Assembly (NCBI RefSeq): GCF_013425765.1
Contig: NZ_JACCJZ010000010.1
Span: 124,001 to 188,000, forward strand
DNA: 64,000 nucleotides
Direction of reading: 5' to 3'
DNA from: Luteimonas deserti
GTDB lineage: Bacteria > Pseudomonadota > Gammaproteobacteria > Xanthomonadales > Xanthomonadaceae
Shown here: in pieces, positions 62,932 through 64,000 of the stretch
How the letters are laid out: each line of letters starts with the position of its first letter
Position numbering within the stretch: position 1 is the stretch's first letter
Notes under the pieces: model-generated
What the model saw: only the letters and a program-made list of their open reading frames with translations
What the model was told of the DNA's origin: nothing
Database searches by the model: none
Position numbers and translations under genes: made by a program

Positions 62932-63434
62932 GGCGGGTGCCGCTGCACGGGCAAGCGGCCGGTCACTACGCACCACGCGTATCGCAAAGCTCTTGCGTCG
63001 TTGAGCGCGTGGTGTCGCGTGTGTGCACGCTCTGGAGAGCTTGCGAACCAAGCTTCGGTCAGTTGTTGCATGCGCTCGTCCTTGTGGCACCGGGTGAGGA
63101 TTAGGCCGCGGTCATGCAAACGGTCCAGCACCTCTGGGCCCAGAAAGCGGCGCAGTAGGCCAAGGTCATGATGATGATCGGCTAGCACGGCAGCACAGGG
63201 TGATGCGCTCAGAAAATTGAAGAGCTGTTGTCGAAGCTGTGCCGCCGGCAGTGCGCTCGAGCCTCCCTCAAGCAGTGGGTACACGACGTCGCGGGCAAAC
63301 GGCTTGGGGTCTGCTGGAGGTGGATCCAGCTCCAAGTAGAGCTCACGCTCGCCCTCTGCACTCACCAACGCAAGGCTCACGAGTCTCGTCGCGTGGGCGT
63401 CTGCCCACTCGGTGTCGAGGAAAAAGTAATGCAC
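62904..63434 (-). CDS. DEDDh 3'-5' exonuclease (Rv2179c/DUF5051-like)
   Basis: 176 residues; GTG 63434 with GAGGG 7 bp upstream. DEDDh motifs: VHYFFLDTEW (Asp7, Glu9), CAAVLADHHHDLGLLRRFLG (motif II Asp) and RHHALNDARALRYAW (His and Asp of motif III). Closest in style to the Rv2179c group of 3'-5' exoribonucleases, also found in phages and mobile elements. It starts 16 bases behind the 3' end of the tRNA-like gene on the same strand, so both may be in one transcript. Substrate unknown; RNA is likely. Confidence 0.8.
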   Translation of the reverse strand: MHYFFLDTEWADAHATRLVSLALVSAEGERELYLELDPPPADPKPFARDVVYPLLEGGSSALPAAQLRQQLFNFLSASPCAAVLADHHHDLGLLRRFLGPEVLDRLHDRGLILTRCHKDERMQQLTEAWFASSPERAHTRHHALNDARALRYAWCVVTGRLPVQRHPPHLISPGSP

Positions 63435-63450
63435 GACAGGCCCTCGTCAA

Positions 63451-63553
63451 TGGAGCCCCTGGTCGGAATCGAACCGACGTGGCCGCGCTTATCTGGCGCG
63501 TGCTTTCACCGGAGTATAAGGCCGGCGCTTAAACCAACGTAAGCAGCAGGGGC
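63451..63553 (-). tRNA. tRNA-like gene with long variable arm, tentative anticodon UAU
   Basis: Reading the minus strand: acceptor GCCCCTG pairs perfectly with CAGGGGC before an encoded TCCA end (discriminator T + CCA); D-arm GCTT-ACGTTGGTTT-AAGC; anticodon arm CCGGC-CTTATAC-TCCGG with one C-T mismatch, giving UAU (Ile, AUA) at 34-36 with U33 and A37; about 30-nt variable region with stem CGCGC-CAGATAA-GCGCG; T-arm GTCGG-TTCGATT-CCGAC. Oddities: position 8 is C instead of U, and a 30-nt variable arm is normal only for Leu, Ser and Tyr tRNAs. May be a divergent mobile-element tRNA or a tRNA-like RNA. Confidence 0.6.
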
Positions 63554-63576
63554 GTGATCGTCCTAAACGATCACGC
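63552..63576. promoter_or_regulatory. Perfect 10-bp inverted repeat at the 5' side of the tRNA-like gene
   Basis: GCGTGATCGT-CCTAA-ACGATCACGC, two perfect 10-bp arms with a 5-bp spacer, starting at the first bases of the tRNA-like gene (minus strand). It contains GATC twice. Possible operator for a dimeric repressor over the tRNA-exonuclease promoter, or a recombination site. No T tract, so not a terminator. Confidence 0.5.
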
Positions 63577-64000
63577 GCATATTCGATGCTGTGCCAAGTA
63601 GGCAATGCCATGCATGGGGAGATGATGGCATCTAAGCAGGCGCCTGTCCAAGCTCTTCGTTGACCTGAAAAATGGCGCCGGAGGCGATGCTTCGTCGGAT
63701 CAGTGGTGCTTGGTCTTCGGCAGGCCCTTCGAGTCCGCACTGAGCCATTCCAGTGCCCAGGGTCGGTGTCTGCTTTTGGCCGGAAGCGGACCTCGCCAGT
63801 CGGTGCTGCTTGGCAGTAAGCCACAGCTGGAATGGTGATGGCGCACCAACGCACGCAGTTGCAGTGCGAGCTTGGAATCTAGACAGCACGCGGCATACAC
63901 TGGCCGCGGCGCCCGCCCTGCTTGCACACGAGCAAAAACAGGCTGTATCCCCTAATCGACTTTTCTTCTGGCCAGCTGCCGGGGTCTTAAACGTGTGCGC
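63577..64000. other. Right-edge stretch with no supportable gene
   Basis: 424 bp. Short open frames exist on the minus strand but none has a ribosome-binding site or recognisable product. Holds the TTGGCCGGAAGCGGACC copy of the dispersed repeat (about 63775-63792; often mis-called as protein with GEVRFRPKAD), matching 546-575 at the left end of the window. Confidence 0.45.

Larger units (their letters stand above)
57001..64000 (+). mobile_element. Tn7-like transposon (TnsAB fusion, TnsC, TniQ); right end outside the window
   Basis: The core transposition genes run left to right as small regulator-like ORF, tnsA-tnsB fusion, tnsC, tniQ with 4-nt overlaps. In Tn7 relatives these genes lie near one end and cargo follows, so cargo should continue rightwards from about 62.9 kb, beginning with the exonuclease and tRNA-like gene. 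Base composition and codon use (more A/T at third positions) differ from the host genes before 57 kb. The left end is somewhere in 56.9-57.6 kb; the right end was not seen. No CRISPR repeats or Cas genes were found in the visible part. Confidence 0.65.

Noticed and set aside
63228..63542. Open frame on the + strand across the exonuclease start and the tRNA-like gene
   Set aside because: The PLVGIEPTWPR-like translation is the familiar artefact of reading the T-arm of a tRNA as protein.
63489..63854. Minus-strand open frame with GEVRFRPKAD in its translation
   Set aside because: That string is the usual mis-translation of a dispersed non-coding repeat; no ribosome-binding site or conserved product.
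57000..64000. CRISPR array or Cas genes in the Tn7-like element
   Set aside because: No regularly spaced direct repeats and no Cas-like ORF in the visible portion; cargo beyond the window could still contain them.

Overview
This is a GC-rich bacterial chromosome segment. Gene content and order (recC-recB-recD, anmK-mepM-tyrS, gpmI-envC-ctpA, pyrE/xth, mlaFEDCB-A) together with TACAAT-type -10 boxes point to the gammaproteobacterial family Lysobacteraceae (Xanthomonadaceae), probably a Luteimonas/Lysobacter-like species. That placement is inferred from synteny and codon style, not from a database search.

Layout. 1-1.6 kb: decayed accessory DNA (truncated IS-type orfA, truncated membrane-anchored Mrr-like endonuclease). 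1.8-11.4 kb: RecBCD on the minus strand; recD carries a ~385-bp in-frame repeat insertion and recC a small in-frame palindrome. 11.5-18.7 kb: an envelope-modification block (diacylglycerol kinase, PAP2 phosphatase, LTA-synthase-like sulfatase, EptA-like phosphoethanolamine transferase) beside a two-component system in which BOTH genes are broken (frameshift in the kinase, TAG nonsense codon in the regulator). 18.7-21.5 kb: arsenic resistance (arsR-arsC-acr3, divergent arsH). 21.6-25.9 kb: complete Mla phospholipid-transport operon ending in a strong intrinsic terminator. 26.0-27.0 kb: a tandem array of five tiny paralogous genes encoding Gly/Tyr/Arg/Ser-rich basic peptides with a conserved VPARFRVV-like C-terminus, behind an AT-rich promoter region. 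This is the most unusual chromosomal item in the window.

27.3-56.8 kb: mostly housekeeping genes: thioesterase, PlsC and YheT-type lipid genes; a TPR-sulfotransferase; PEBP; VOC proteins and an ECF sigma factor; uppP, pyrE, xth, an AmpG-like transporter, anmK, mepM, tyrS; a DUF4326/HAD/MAPEG cluster; an M28 peptidase; a secreted VNGG-repeat protein; gpmI-envC-ctpA; and an orphan RsbRD-type histidine kinase. Several 0.3-1 kb stretches hold no gene I can support. One of them contains an orphan intrinsic terminator on the + strand that may mark a small RNA.

57.0 kb to the window end: a Tn7-like transposon with lower GC. It comprises a small regulator-like ORF, a TnsA-TnsB fusion, TnsC and TniQ, each overlapping the next by 4 nt. 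Facing them on the minus strand are an unusual tRNA-like gene (long variable arm, tentative anticodon UAU) and, directly behind it, a DEDDh exonuclease. The element's right end and remaining cargo lie outside the window. The two places most likely to hold undescribed biology are the five-peptide array (26159-27001) and the tRNA-like gene plus exonuclease beside the TnsAB-type transposon.
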